Translations under genes and position numbers: made by a program
Part shown: positions 17,589-25,838 of the stretch, one piece after another
Numbering within the stretch: position 1 is the stretch's first letter
Layout of the letters: every line of letters begins with the position of its first letter
The notes under the pieces: model-generated
Seen by the model: the letters and a program-made list of their open reading frames with translations, nothing else
The model's database searches: none
Told to the model about the DNA's origin: nothing
Assembly: GCF_019428685.1 (NCBI RefSeq)
Contig: NZ_CP080095.1
Span: forward strand, 4,464,001 to 4,528,000
DNA length: 64,000 nt
Source of the DNA: Paraburkholderia edwinii
GTDB lineage: Bacteria; Pseudomonadota; Gammaproteobacteria; Burkholderiales; Burkholderiaceae
Direction of reading: 5' to 3'

Positions 17589-18803
17589 ATGTTCTGGGAA
17601 AAGAAGCTGGCGCAGTGGGTTGACGAGGTCCGGACGAAATCGAATATTCCGGCCCGTCTGGTGCTATGGGACGGTCAGAAGCACGACTTCGGCAACTTCG
17701 CCGAGCCGCAGGTCACATTGAAGGTGAATACGGCGTCGGCGATGCCGCTTCTGCTCGACCCGAGCCTCGACAATCTCGGCGAAGCCTACGTGAAGGGCAA
17801 GATCGACATCGAGGGCAAGCTTTCGGACGTGATCAATATCGGCTACTCGCTTGCGCGCAGCACGGTCACGAACACGAGCAAGCTCGCGCGCGTGACGCGC
17901 TACTTCAATCATACGAAGTCGTCAGATAAAAAGGCGATTCAGTACCACTACGACGTATCGAACGAGTTCTACAAACTGTGGCTCGACGAGAACATGGTGT
18001 ACTCGTGTGCGTACTTCGAGAACGGCGACGAAGATATCGGCACCGCCCAGCTGAAGAAGATCGATCACATTCTGCGCAAGATCCAGGTGCAGCCGGGCCA
18101 GCGCCTGCTCGATATCGGCTGTGGCTGGGGCGCGCTCGTGATGCGCGCGGCGCAGAAGTTCGGCGCGCAGTGTGTGGGCGTCACACTGTCGCAGAACCAG
18201 TTCGATCTCGCGACGGAGCGCGTGAAGGCGGCGGGCCTCTCGGACAAGATCGAGATTCGCCTGCAGGACTATCGCGACGTGACGGGCCAGTTCGATCGCA
18301 TCACGAGCGTCGGCATGTTCGAGCACGTCGGGCGCAAGAATCTGCCTGGCTACTTCAGGAAGATTCACGACCTGCTCGTCGAAGATGGTGTCGCGATGAA
18401 TCACGGCATCACGTCGAGCGATGCGGACAGCGGCGAGACGTCGCTGGGCGGCGGCGAGTTTATCGACCGTTATGTGTTCCCGGACGGCGAACTGCCGCAT
18501 ATCGGCCTCGTGCTCGAATCGATGCAGCGCGGCGGCATCGAGGCGATCGATATCGAAAGCCTGCGCCGCCACTACGCGCGCACGCTCGATATCTGGACCG
18601 AGAACTTCGAGGCGAAGGCCGCCGAGGCGAAGAAGCTCGTCGACGACGAGAAATTCCGTATCTGGCGCGTGTATCTCGCGGGCTGCTCGTATGCGTTCGA
18701 GCACGACGATGTATCGCTCTACCAGGTGGTGTGCCGGCGTGCGGGACGCAGTGCGAAGACCTTGCCGTGGTCGCGCCGGTATATGTATGACACGCCGCTT
18801 TGA
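17589..18803 (+). CDS. cfa: Cyclopropane-fatty-acyl-phospholipid synthase
   Basis: 404 residues. Transfers a methylene group from SAM to cis double bonds of membrane phospholipid acyl chains, usually on entry into stationary phase or under acid stress. The SAM site is LLDIGCGWGALVMRAAQ, followed by GVTLSQNQ. SVGMFEHVGRKN and the C-terminal WRVYLAGCSYAFEHDDVSLYQ are also typical. GGAGAG stands before the ATG at 17589. A strong hairpin at 18882-18913 lies downstream. Confidence 0.94.
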   Translation: MFWEKKLAQWVDEVRTKSNIPARLVLWDGQKHDFGNFAEPQVTLKVNTASAMPLLLDPSLDNLGEAYVKGKIDIEGKLSDVINIGYSLARSTVTNTSKLARVTRYFNHTKSSDKKAIQYHYDVSNEFYKLWLDENMVYSCAYFENGDEDIGTAQLKKIDHILRKIQVQPGQRLLDIGCGWGALVMRAAQKFGAQCVGVTLSQNQFDLATERVKAAGLSDKIEIRLQDYRDVTGQFDRITSVGMFEHVGRKNLPGYFRKIHDLLVEDGVAMNHGITSSDADSGETSLGGGEFIDRYVFPDGELPHIGLVLESMQRGGIEAIDIESLRRHYARTLDIWTENFEAKAAEAKKLVDDEKFRIWRVYLAGCSYAFEHDDVSLYQVVCRRAGRSAKTLPWSRRYMYDTPL

Positions 18804-18881
18804 GGCGGCTTTGCGAGCGTGACGCGGGTCCAGGCGACCTGATCTAACCCGCTGTGAAGCACCCGCTATGAAGCATTGCAT

Positions 18882-18913
18882 GCGCCGGACGCGTCGAAGA
18901 CGCGATCCGGCGC
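18882..18913 (+). terminator. Hairpin downstream of cfa
   Basis: GCGCCGGA/TCCGGCGC (8 bp) continues into CGCGTC/GACGCG (6 bp) around a GAA loop, with one unpaired A. It is followed by TTGCAT rather than a real T-tract, so it is a good hairpin but a weak intrinsic terminator. It lies 78 bp after cfa and 24 bp before the next start codon. Confidence 0.5.
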
Positions 18914-18937
18914 TTGCATAAGAGCAAAAAGGAATCG

Positions 18938-20332
18938 ATGGAAGAACGCGGCATACGCGACGACAACGTGCCAGCCGGACAGCTCGATATGTTCGGAGGC
19001 GCAGCAGCAGACGATGCGACTGGAAACGCTTCGGCGGTGGCAGCATCGTCATCGGCGTCGACGCGCGGCGAGTCAACTGAGGATTCGCGCTCGCGTGCCG
19101 TGACCTCCGCTCGCCCGGCCCAATCCGACGAATCAGCGGGCGGCGAGTCGGATGCGAACGCGTCGTCGCTGCGCGCAGCCGCTTCTCGTCGCGCAGTCAA
19201 ATCAAGCGAGCACTCCGTAGCGTCGTTTTGGGAAGACGAGGTCGAAGCGCCGCTCGCGGAATCCGAAACCGCGAGCCAGGCCACCCGCGCGAAGGCCTCC
19301 GGCAAATCCACTTCTGCCGAGCCCAAAAAACCCCGCTCCAAAGGCGTGCTCGCCGCCGAACCCAATACCGATGCAATCGCCATCGCCGCCGGGCTTCCGC
19401 CTCAAGTCCACCTCGGCACATCGACCTGGTCGTTTCCGGGCTGGCGCGGCATCGTCTATGGCGACGACTACAGCAACAGCAAGCTGTCGCGCGACGGCCT
19501 GACCGCGTACGGCGCGCATCCGCTGTTGCGCACGGTCAGCATCGACCGTTCGTTTTATACGCCGCTGACGCTCGCCGAATACCTGCGCTATGCACAGCAG
19601 GTACCCGAGCACTTCCGTTTTATCGTGAAAGCGCCCGCGCTCGTCACCGACGCGACCGTGCGTGCCGAACGCGGCGAGCCCGTTTCGCCGAACCCGTGTT
19701 TTCTGAATGCGCAGCTCGCCACCGATGAATTCGTGCGGCCGTGCATCGATGGTCTCGGCGCGAAGGCTGGTGCGCTCGTATTCCAGTTTTCGCCGCTGCC
19801 GGACGCCATGCTTGCGCAGCCGGCCGAATTGATCGAGCGGCTTGCCGCGTTTTTTGCCGCATTGCCCACGCTGCCCGAAGGCAGCTGCTATGCAGTCGAG
19901 ATCCGCGACGCATGCGTGCTCACACCGCGTTTTATCCGCATGCTGAAAGCGGCCGGCGTCCGCTATTGCGTCGGCCTGCACGCGCGCATGCCGGACACGC
20001 TGCGGCAGGCGGCCGCGCTCGCGCTGCTCGATGACGTGCCGGCCGGCCCGCTGATCGTGCGCTGGAGCTTGCACAGCGGCTTCAAGTACGAACAGGCGAA
20101 GGCCAAATACGATCCCTTCGACAAGCTCGTCGACGAAGATCCGGCGACGCGCACAGCGCTCGCCGAGCTCGCGGCGCGCTATGCGATTGCGGGCCAGCCG
20201 GTGCTGATTGCAGTGAACAACAAGGCGGAGGGTTCCGCGCCGCTCAGTTGCGTCGAGCTTGCGCGGGAAATTGCAGCCGCGTGTGTGAGGCTGCGCGAAG
20301 AACGCGCTACGCCGGCGGCTGCCGGCGTGTGA
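18938..20332 (+). CDS. DUF72 (YecE-like) protein with disordered N-terminal tail
   Basis: 464 residues. The C-terminal TIM-barrel DUF72 domain begins near residue 154 (PQVHLGTSTWSFPGW) and includes FIVKAPALVTD, FQFSPLP, CYAVEIRDAC and IAVNNKAEGSAPLS. The first 150 residues are Ser/Ala/Glu-rich and probably disordered. Within that tail residues 15-19 read QLDMF, which fits the bacterial beta-clamp-binding pentapeptide pattern. The biochemical function of DUF72 is unknown. AAGGAA before the ATG at 18938 supports this start over a TTG at 18914. Confidence 0.8.
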   Translation: MEERGIRDDNVPAGQLDMFGGAAADDATGNASAVAASSSASTRGESTEDSRSRAVTSARPAQSDESAGGESDANASSLRAAASRRAVKSSEHSVASFWEDEVEAPLAESETASQATRAKASGKSTSAEPKKPRSKGVLAAEPNTDAIAIAAGLPPQVHLGTSTWSFPGWRGIVYGDDYSNSKLSRDGLTAYGAHPLLRTVSIDRSFYTPLTLAEYLRYAQQVPEHFRFIVKAPALVTDATVRAERGEPVSPNPCFLNAQLATDEFVRPCIDGLGAKAGALVFQFSPLPDAMLAQPAELIERLAAFFAALPTLPEGSCYAVEIRDACVLTPRFIRMLKAAGVRYCVGLHARMPDTLRQAAALALLDDVPAGPLIVRWSLHSGFKYEQAKAKYDPFDKLVDEDPATRTALAELAARYAIAGQPVLIAVNNKAEGSAPLSCVELAREIAAACVRLREERATPAAAGV

Positions 20333-20334
20333 TC

Positions 20335-20407
20335 GAAAAACTGCGGGAAAAGCAGCAGTAAAGGCCGCGGGAAAAGCCGCAAGAAAAGCGGCCGGAAAAA
20401 CTGCGCC
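20335..20407. repeat. A-rich degenerate repeat after the DUF72 gene
   Basis: Five to six imperfect units of the type GCGGGAAAAGC/GCAAGAAAAGCGGCC start at the stop codon. Lies between the convergent DUF72 and msrA genes. Confidence 0.6.
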
Positions 20408-20501
20408 GAAGCCTCCAGCGAGACGGGCGTTGAGATACGCGCGGGTGATAACGCGGCACGCACGCACACCAATCCGGCGTGCGCCCGCTCCCTCGCTCTC
20501 T

Positions 20502-21056
20502 TTATACGCGGCTGCTCTTGATCCGATGCGCGAACTTCTGCCGGAACTTCGCGACCTTCGGCGCGACGACAAACGAGCAATAGCCCTGATTCGGATGCTG
20601 TGCGAAATAATTCTGATGATAGGCTTCGGCCGACCAGTAATTACCGTCGAGCGGCAACACCTGCGTGACGATCTGCCCGTCGTAAATACCTTCCGAGCCG
20701 ATCTGGCGAATCGCCTGCAATGCGGTGTCGCGTTGCGCATCGGAGTGCGTAAAAATCACCGACCGGTATTGCGTACCGACATCGTTACCCTGCCGGTTCA
20801 GCTGCGTCGGATCGTGAATCGCAAAGAAGATATCGAGCACTTCGCGATAGCTGATTTTCGACGGGTCGAACTCGACCTTCACGACTTCCGCGTGGCCCGT
20901 CACGCCATCGCACACCTGTTCGTATGACGGATGATCGACGTGGCCGCCCGCGTAACCGGACTCCACCGATACGACGCCGTCGACGTCGAGATACACCGCT
21001 TCGAGACACCAGAAACATCCGCCGCCTAGCGTGGCGGTTTCGACTGACTGACTCAT
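20502..21056 (-). CDS. msrA: Peptide-methionine (S)-S-oxide reductase MsrA
   Basis: 184 residues. Reduces methionine-S-sulfoxide in proteins and free methionine with thioredoxin. The catalytic motif GGGCFWCLEA is at residues 11-20; GYAGG, VCDGVTGHAEVVKVEFDP and GTQYRS are conserved MsrA segments, and YHQNYFAQHPNQGYC contains the resolving Cys. AAGGAG stands nine bases before the ATG at 21056; the upstream 19 codons of the longer ORF are not family-like. Confidence 0.96.
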   Translation of the reverse strand: MSQSVETATLGGGCFWCLEAVYLDVDGVVSVESGYAGGHVDHPSYEQVCDGVTGHAEVVKVEFDPSKISYREVLDIFFAIHDPTQLNRQGNDVGTQYRSVIFTHSDAQRDTALQAIRQIGSEGIYDGQIVTQVLPLDGNYWSAEAYHQNYFAQHPNQGYCSFVVAPKVAKFRQKFAHRIKSSRV

Positions 21057-21291
21057 GCTGCTCGCTCCTTGATCGAGTTCTGTCTTGCGACTCATGCACC
21101 AACTGTTCCACATAGGCGAATCGCCGCACGCAGCTTGCTACGCAACCGTAGGGCCTTGGCGGGATGGCCGCGCGATTCCGCTAAAATTGGGTCAATTCGC
21201 CGAAAATCTACATGACCTTCAATCCAGTTTTTGCCATTCGCGCGGTCCGCATCGCTCACAAGGCGCAAACACCGCGGGAGTTCCCGAACCG

Positions 21292-21801
21292 ATGAAACGC
21301 GCCGTGCCGCCCAATTTCGACGCCGCCGCGTTCCGCAGCGCGCTAGGCGAATTCGCCACCGGCGTCACCGTCGTCACGACGCGCGCGCCGACCGGCGAGC
21401 TCATCGGCATCACCGCCAGTTCGTTCAATTCCGTGTCGTTGTCGCCGCCGCTCGTGTTGTGGAGTCTCGCGACGCGCTCCGCGTCGATGCCGGTATTCCG
21501 GACGAATAGCCATTATGTCGTCAATGTGCTCGCCGCATCGCAACTCGATTTGTGCAAGCGCTTCGCGACGCTAAAGGGCGACCGGTTCGAGGGGGTCTCG
21601 CATGCGGCCGGCGACAGCGGCATGCCGGTGCTCGACGGCGCGCTCGCGTGGTTCGAGTGCCATAACCGCAGCCGGTATGAAGAAGGCGACCACGTGATTT
21701 TCGTCGGCGAGGTGGAGCGCTGCGGCGTGCGCGACGACGCGCAGCAGGCGGGGCCGCTCGTGTTCCAGAACGGCGAATTCCATACGCTCAAGGGGCTCTA
21801 G
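21292..21801 (+). CDS. Flavin reductase-like FMN-binding protein
   Basis: 169 residues of the flavin-reductase-like split-barrel family (HpaC/StyB/RutF relatives), which supply FADH2 or FMNH2 to partner monooxygenases or act alone. Visible family segments are GVTVVTTRAP, GITASSFNSVSLSPPLVLWSL (quoted: ITASSFNSVSLSPPLVLW), HYVVNVLAASQ and DHVIFVGEVE. GGGAG upstream of the ATG at 21292 and the family N-terminus fix the start. No oxygenase is adjacent; the nearest candidate is the StyA-like gene 8 kb downstream. Confidence 0.82.
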   Translation: MKRAVPPNFDAAAFRSALGEFATGVTVVTTRAPTGELIGITASSFNSVSLSPPLVLWSLATRSASMPVFRTNSHYVVNVLAASQLDLCKRFATLKGDRFEGVSHAAGDSGMPVLDGALAWFECHNRSRYEEGDHVIFVGEVERCGVRDDAQQAGPLVFQNGEFHTLKGL

Positions 21802-21875
21802 CCGCTGTAGCGCGCAACGGCTCGAAGTTGGCGGTTCGAGATTCGCGGGGCGCGGTTTGAGATTCGTGGTTCGCG

Positions 21876-22367
21876 CTAGGCCTTCACGCCTGGCACAAGG
21901 CTAACCGGCACGCCGGAATCTTCCTTGAGCGTCTGCAACACGATATTCGAGCGGATGTCGAGCACGCCCGGCGCCTTGTACAGGCGCGTGAGCACGAAAT
22001 CCGAATAGTGTTTGAGGTGATGCGCGAGCACGTGCAGCAGATAGTGCGTCTCGCCCGTCACGACGAAGGCGCCGATCACTTCGGGCCATTCGCGCACGGC
22101 TTCCGCGAAACGCTCGTGCCAGTTTTCCTGTTCGTTGCGCATCGATACCTGAACGAAAGCTTCGAGTTCGAAGCCCAGCACTTCGCGATTGAGACACGCG
22201 CGGTAGCGTTCGATGACACCCTGTTCTTCGAGCAGGCGCAAACGCCGCAAACAGGCAGACGGCGACAGCGATATCCGCTCCGCCAGATCGAGATTGCTGA
22301 TTCGTCCTTCGTGCTGAAGCACCGTCAAGATACGGCAATCGGTGGCGTCGAGCGAGATCGCGTTCAT
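21876..22367 (-). CDS. kynR: Lrp/AsnC-family regulator, probable KynR
   Basis: 163 residues. The N-terminal winged helix (about 1-60: DCRILTVLQHEGRISNLDLAE, part quoted) includes the recognition helix SPSACLRRLRLLEEQGVIERY; the C-terminal RAM ligand domain contains GAFVVTGETHYLLHV. In Pseudomonas, KynR is an Lrp-type activator that responds to kynurenine and is divergent from the kyn genes. The same arrangement here, 106 bp from kynB, is the basis for the name; binding has not been shown for this protein. Confidence 0.85.
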   Translation of the reverse strand: MNAISLDATDCRILTVLQHEGRISNLDLAERISLSPSACLRRLRLLEEQGVIERYRACLNREVLGFELEAFVQVSMRNEQENWHERFAEAVREWPEVIGAFVVTGETHYLLHVLAHHLKHYSDFVLTRLYKAPGVLDIRSNIVLQTLKEDSGVPVSLVPGVKA

Positions 22368-22473
22368 TTTCGGTCTCCCTTTCCCGTCCTCGCCAAATTA
22401 TGTTCCAAACAAGCGGAAATAACGAGTTTTTTTCGCAACCCTATTTCGTGCCAGCCGGCCTATCATCGAGATC
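22368..22473. promoter_or_regulatory. kynR-kynB divergent control region
   Basis: 106 bp, A/T-richer than its surroundings (an AAATTATGTTCCAAAC segment and a T7 run). It must carry both promoters and presumably the KynR site. TATCAT about 12 bp before the kynB ATG resembles a -10 but lies unusually close to the start. No perfect dyad was found. Confidence 0.5.
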
Positions 22474-23172
22474 ATGGATACGAAAGCGAAAGGCGATCGG
22501 AAGAAGCGTGCGTTGTGGGACATCACACCCGCTGTCGATGCAGCCACGCCCGTCTGGCCCGGCGACACGCCGGTGGGTATCGAACGGGTCTGGCGCATGG
22601 AGGCCGGCTCGCCCGTCAATGTCGCACGCCTGACCCTGTCGCCGCACACCGGCGCGCATACCGACGCGCCGCTCCACTACGACGCCGACGGCGCGGCGAT
22701 CGGCGAAGTGCCGCTCGATGTCTACCTCGGCCCGTGTCGCGTGATTCATTGCATCGGCGCGGCACCGCTCGTCACGCCCGACCACGTTAAGGCGGCGCTC
22801 GACGCCGTCCCGGCCCGCGTGTTGCTGCGCACTTATGCGCATGCACCGCTACGTGAATGGGATAGGGCGTTCTGCGCGGTTGCACCGGCAACGATCGACC
22901 TGCTCGCCGCGCGCGGCGTGCGATTAATCGGCATCGACACGCCCTCGCTCGATCCGCAAGACTCCAAAACGATGGACGCGCACTTGCGCGTGCGCGCACA
23001 CGGCATGGCCATTCTCGAAGGCATCGTGCTCGACGAGGTCGAAGCCGGCGACTACGAGCTGATCGCGTTGCCGCTCAAGCTGACGACGCTCGATGCGAGC
23101 CCGGTGCGCGCGGTGCTGCGTGCACTGGACGGCGCGTCGAGCCCGAGCCCTAGCCCGAGCCAGCAAGACTAA
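22474..23172 (+). CDS. kynB: Kynurenine formamidase
   Basis: 232 residues. Hydrolyses N-formylkynurenine to kynurenine and formate, the second step of tryptophan catabolism via anthranilate. The cyclase-family metal site [12 protein letters not shown] supplies the His/Asp zinc ligands; [29 protein letters not shown] and a later H-x-E element ([12 protein letters not shown]) are characteristic. It heads kynB-kynU-kynA with gaps of 48 and 58 bp. The C-terminal Ser/Pro repeat ([11 protein letters not shown]) is a low-complexity tail. Confidence 0.95.
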   Translation: MDTKAKGDRKKRALWDITPAVDAATPVWPGDTPVGIERVWRMEAGSPVNVARLTLSPHTGAHTDAPLHYDADGAAIGEVPLDVYLGPCRVIHCIGAAPLVTPDHVKAALDAVPARVLLRTYAHAPLREWDRAFCAVAPATIDLLAARGVRLIGIDTPSLDPQDSKTMDAHLRVRAHGMAILEGIVLDEVEAGDYELIALPLKLTTLDASPVRAVLRALDGASSPSPSPSQQD

Positions 23173-23220
23173 CGAACCGGTTGCCGGCGTTGCGACCGCC
23201 CCTGATTGACGGAAACCACA

Positions 23221-24471
23221 ATGAATACCCGAGACGAAGCCGTGGCCCTCGACGAAGCCGACCCGCTCGCGCCGCTGCGCGCGCAGTTCGCGCTTGCGCC
23301 CGACACGATCTATCTGAACGGCAATTCGCTCGGCGTGCCGCCCGCGGCCGCAGCGCAGCGCGCGCAGGTCGTAATCGCGGCCGAATGGGGCGAAGGCCTC
23401 GTGCGTAGCTGGAACACGGCCGGCTGGTTCGCGCTCGCGAAGCGCCTCGGCAACAAGCTCGCGCCGCTCGTCGGTGCCGCGCACAACGAAATTGTCGTCA
23501 CCGATTCGATTTCGGTGAATCTGTTCAAGCTGCTGTCGGCGGCCTTGCGTTTCCAGAGGCAGCGCGATCCGAAACGGCGCGTGATCGTCGCGGAGCGCGG
23601 CGATTTTCCGAACGATCTGTATATTGCGCAGGGCCTCGTTGCGCAGTTCGACGGCGCGTATGAACTGCGTTTCATCGACGATCCGTCGGAACTGCCGGCC
23701 GCATTGCAGCCGGACACGGCGGTCGCGATGCTGACGCAGGTCAACTACCGCAGCGGCTATATGCACGATATGGCCGCACTCACGCAGCTGATTCATCAGA
23801 AAGGCGCGCTCGCACTGTGGGACCTCGCGCATTCGGCGGGTGCGGTGCCGCTCGATCTGAATGGCGTCGGCGCCGACTGCGCAGTCGGTTGCACGTACAA
23901 GTATCTGAACGGCGGCCCCGGTTCGCCCGCGTTCGTCTGGGTGCCGCACCGCCATCAGAATGCATTCACGCAGCCGCTGTCCGGCTGGTGGGGACACCGC
24001 GCGCCGTTCGCGATGAATCCGGTCTTCGAACCCGAAGACGGCATCGGGCGCTTTCTGAGCGGCACGCAGCCGATCGTCTCGATGGCGCTCGTCGAATGCG
24101 GACTCGACGTGTTCCTGCAAACCGATATGCCCTCGATTCGCAAGAAATCGCTGGCATTGACCGATCTCTTTATCGAACTTGTCGAAGCGCGTTGCGACGC
24201 GTTTCCGTTGCGCCTCATCACGCCGCGCGAGCATGCGCGGCGCGGCTCGCAGGTGAGCTTCGCGCATCCGAACGGCTACGAAGTGATGCAGGCGCTGATT
24301 GCGCGCGGCGTGATCGGCGACTATCGCGAGCCGCACGTGCTGCGCTTCGGCTTGACGCCGCTTTACACGCGCTACGTCGATGTATGGGACGCGGTCGAGA
24401 CGCTGCGCGACGTACTCGCGAACGAAACCTGGCGAGCCGCGGAATTCGCGCAGCGCGCGGCGGTGACCTGA
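23221..24471 (+). CDS. kynU: Kynureninase
   Basis: 416-residue PLP enzyme that cleaves kynurenine to anthranilate and alanine. [12 protein letters not shown] near the N-terminus, [15 protein letters not shown] (PLP-binding Asp) and [15 protein letters not shown] (Schiff-base Lys) are diagnostic; a C-terminal segment [18 protein letters not shown] completes the fold. A TTG five codons upstream is possible but the ATG at 23221 begins the predicted protein. Middle gene of the kyn operon. Confidence 0.96.
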   Translation: MNTRDEAVALDEADPLAPLRAQFALAPDTIYLNGNSLGVPPAAAAQRAQVVIAAEWGEGLVRSWNTAGWFALAKRLGNKLAPLVGAAHNEIVVTDSISVNLFKLLSAALRFQRQRDPKRRVIVAERGDFPNDLYIAQGLVAQFDGAYELRFIDDPSELPAALQPDTAVAMLTQVNYRSGYMHDMAALTQLIHQKGALALWDLAHSAGAVPLDLNGVGADCAVGCTYKYLNGGPGSPAFVWVPHRHQNAFTQPLSGWWGHRAPFAMNPVFEPEDGIGRFLSGTQPIVSMALVECGLDVFLQTDMPSIRKKSLALTDLFIELVEARCDAFPLRLITPREHARRGSQVSFAHPNGYEVMQALIARGVIGDYREPHVLRFGLTPLYTRYVDVWDAVETLRDVLANETWRAAEFAQRAAVT

Positions 24472-24529
24472 GCGGACAAGCCAACGGACGAACGAAGCAG
24501 CGGATAAAGCAGCGGACAAGGAGCGCACG

Positions 24530-25549
24530 ATGACCACCGACCCGATGAAGCTGCAGGACGACGAACGCCCGCACGGCCCGGGCGCCGCGCGCGACGGCAC
24601 GCCTGGATCGCACGGGCCGCACGCGCCGCACAGTTCACATCCGCAGCACAGTCCACACGCGCCTCACATGGCCGCGGGCGACGGCAGTGATAACGACAAC
24701 CACACCGGCAACCACAGCGCCAACCGCACCGGCCAGCACGCGGGCGAAGCCAGCGGCCCATCGAAGTCGATGACCTATGCCGACTACCTGTCGCTCGACA
24801 CGCTGCTGTCCGCGCAGCATCCGCTGTCGCCCGATCCCAACGAGATGCTGTTCATCATCCAGCATCAGACGAGCGAGCTATGGCTCAAGCTCGCGCTCTA
24901 CGAACTGCGCGGCGCGCTCGCCGCCGTGCATCGCGACGAGTTGCCGCGCGCGTTCAAGATGCTCGCGCGCGTGTCGCGGATCTTCGAGCAGCTGGTGCAG
25001 GCGTGGGACGTGCTCGCGACGCTCACTCCGTCCGAATACACGTCGATGCGGCCGTACCTCGGCAGTTCGTCGGGATTTCAGTCGTTTCAGTATCGCGAGC
25101 TCGAGTTTCTGCTCGGCAACAAGCATGCGGAAATGGTGGCGCTGCATGCGCAACGGCCCGAGGCCATGAACGCGATTCGCGGCTTGCTCGAAAAGCCATC
25201 GTTCTACGACGAAGTGGTGCGTCTGCTCGCACGGCGCGGCCTCGCAATTGCGCCGGAAAGACTGGAACGCGACTGGACGAAGCCGACCGAATACGACGCG
25301 AGCGTCGAGGCCGCGTGGCTCGAGGTCTATCGCAATCCATCGAAGCATTGGGAGCTGTACGAAATGGCCGAAGAGCTGGTCGACCTCGAAGACGAGTTTC
25401 GCCAGTGGCGCTTCCGGCATGTAACGACCGTCGAGCGGATCATCGGCTTCAAGCAGGGCACCGGCGGAACGCCGGGTGTGCCGTATCTGCGCAAGATGCT
25501 CGACGTCGTGCTGTTTCCCGAACTGTGGCACGTGCGCACGGTGCTATAG
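24530..25549 (+). CDS. kynA: Tryptophan 2,3-dioxygenase with His-rich N-terminal extension
   Basis: 339 residues. Heme enzyme that opens the indole ring of tryptophan to N-formylkynurenine, the first pathway step. The core begins near residue 80 ([13 protein letters not shown]) and includes [18 protein letters not shown] (heme-pocket His, quoted in part), [14 protein letters not shown], and [14 protein letters not shown], in which the conserved His is the expected axial heme ligand. The first 79 residues are low-complexity with 11 His between residues 15 and 70. No alternative start with a good ribosome-binding site was found inside the extension, so it appears to be translated. Confidence 0.94.
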   Translation: MTTDPMKLQDDERPHGPGAARDGTPGSHGPHAPHSSHPQHSPHAPHMAAGDGSDNDNHTGNHSANRTGQHAGEASGPSKSMTYADYLSLDTLLSAQHPLSPDPNEMLFIIQHQTSELWLKLALYELRGALAAVHRDELPRAFKMLARVSRIFEQLVQAWDVLATLTPSEYTSMRPYLGSSSGFQSFQYRELEFLLGNKHAEMVALHAQRPEAMNAIRGLLEKPSFYDEVVRLLARRGLAIAPERLERDWTKPTEYDASVEAAWLEVYRNPSKHWELYEMAEELVDLEDEFRQWRFRHVTTVERIIGFKQGTGGTPGVPYLRKMLDVVLFPELWHVRTVL

Positions 25550-25636
25550 CCGTCCGCGCTTTCCACGCATCTCCACGTCCCTTCCCCACCTCCGCTTTCA
25601 TGCCGCACCGCCGCACGAAAACCTCGTCGCGCCGCC

Positions 25637-25690
25637 TTGACTTTCGTCGCAGCGAATACGATCATAAGTTCACAAACTGAGCAAATGCTC
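25637..25690 (+). promoter_or_regulatory. Polyol promoter-operator module (dalD side)
   Basis: TTGACT (25637-25642), a 17-nt spacer and GATCAT (25660-25665) form a sigma70-type promoter. It is followed by TCACAAA (25670-25676) and the dyad GAGCA-AA-TGCTC (25679-25690), about 7 to 18 bases after the expected transcription start. The same arrangement stands in front of the polyol ABC operon at 57840-57893. Placement just downstream of the start suggests a repressor or ligand-responsive SorC-type site. The 289-bp gap to dalD holds no other recognised feature except TAGGAG before the ATG. Confidence 0.7.
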
Positions 25691-25838
25691 CACGTCCGCG
25701 CCCAAGCTCCACGCGCCACGTGACGCACTGCTCATCGCGCACTGACCAGCCTGACGGCACCGGCAACACCGACAGCACGAAATCGACGCGGGCCGCACTC
25801 ACCACGGCCACGCGCGGAAAAGACTTAGGAGACACATC

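Noticed and set aside
22924..24600. 558-codon open frame antisense to kynB/kynU
   Set aside because: Overlaps two conserved enzymes on the other strand; no recognisable motif.
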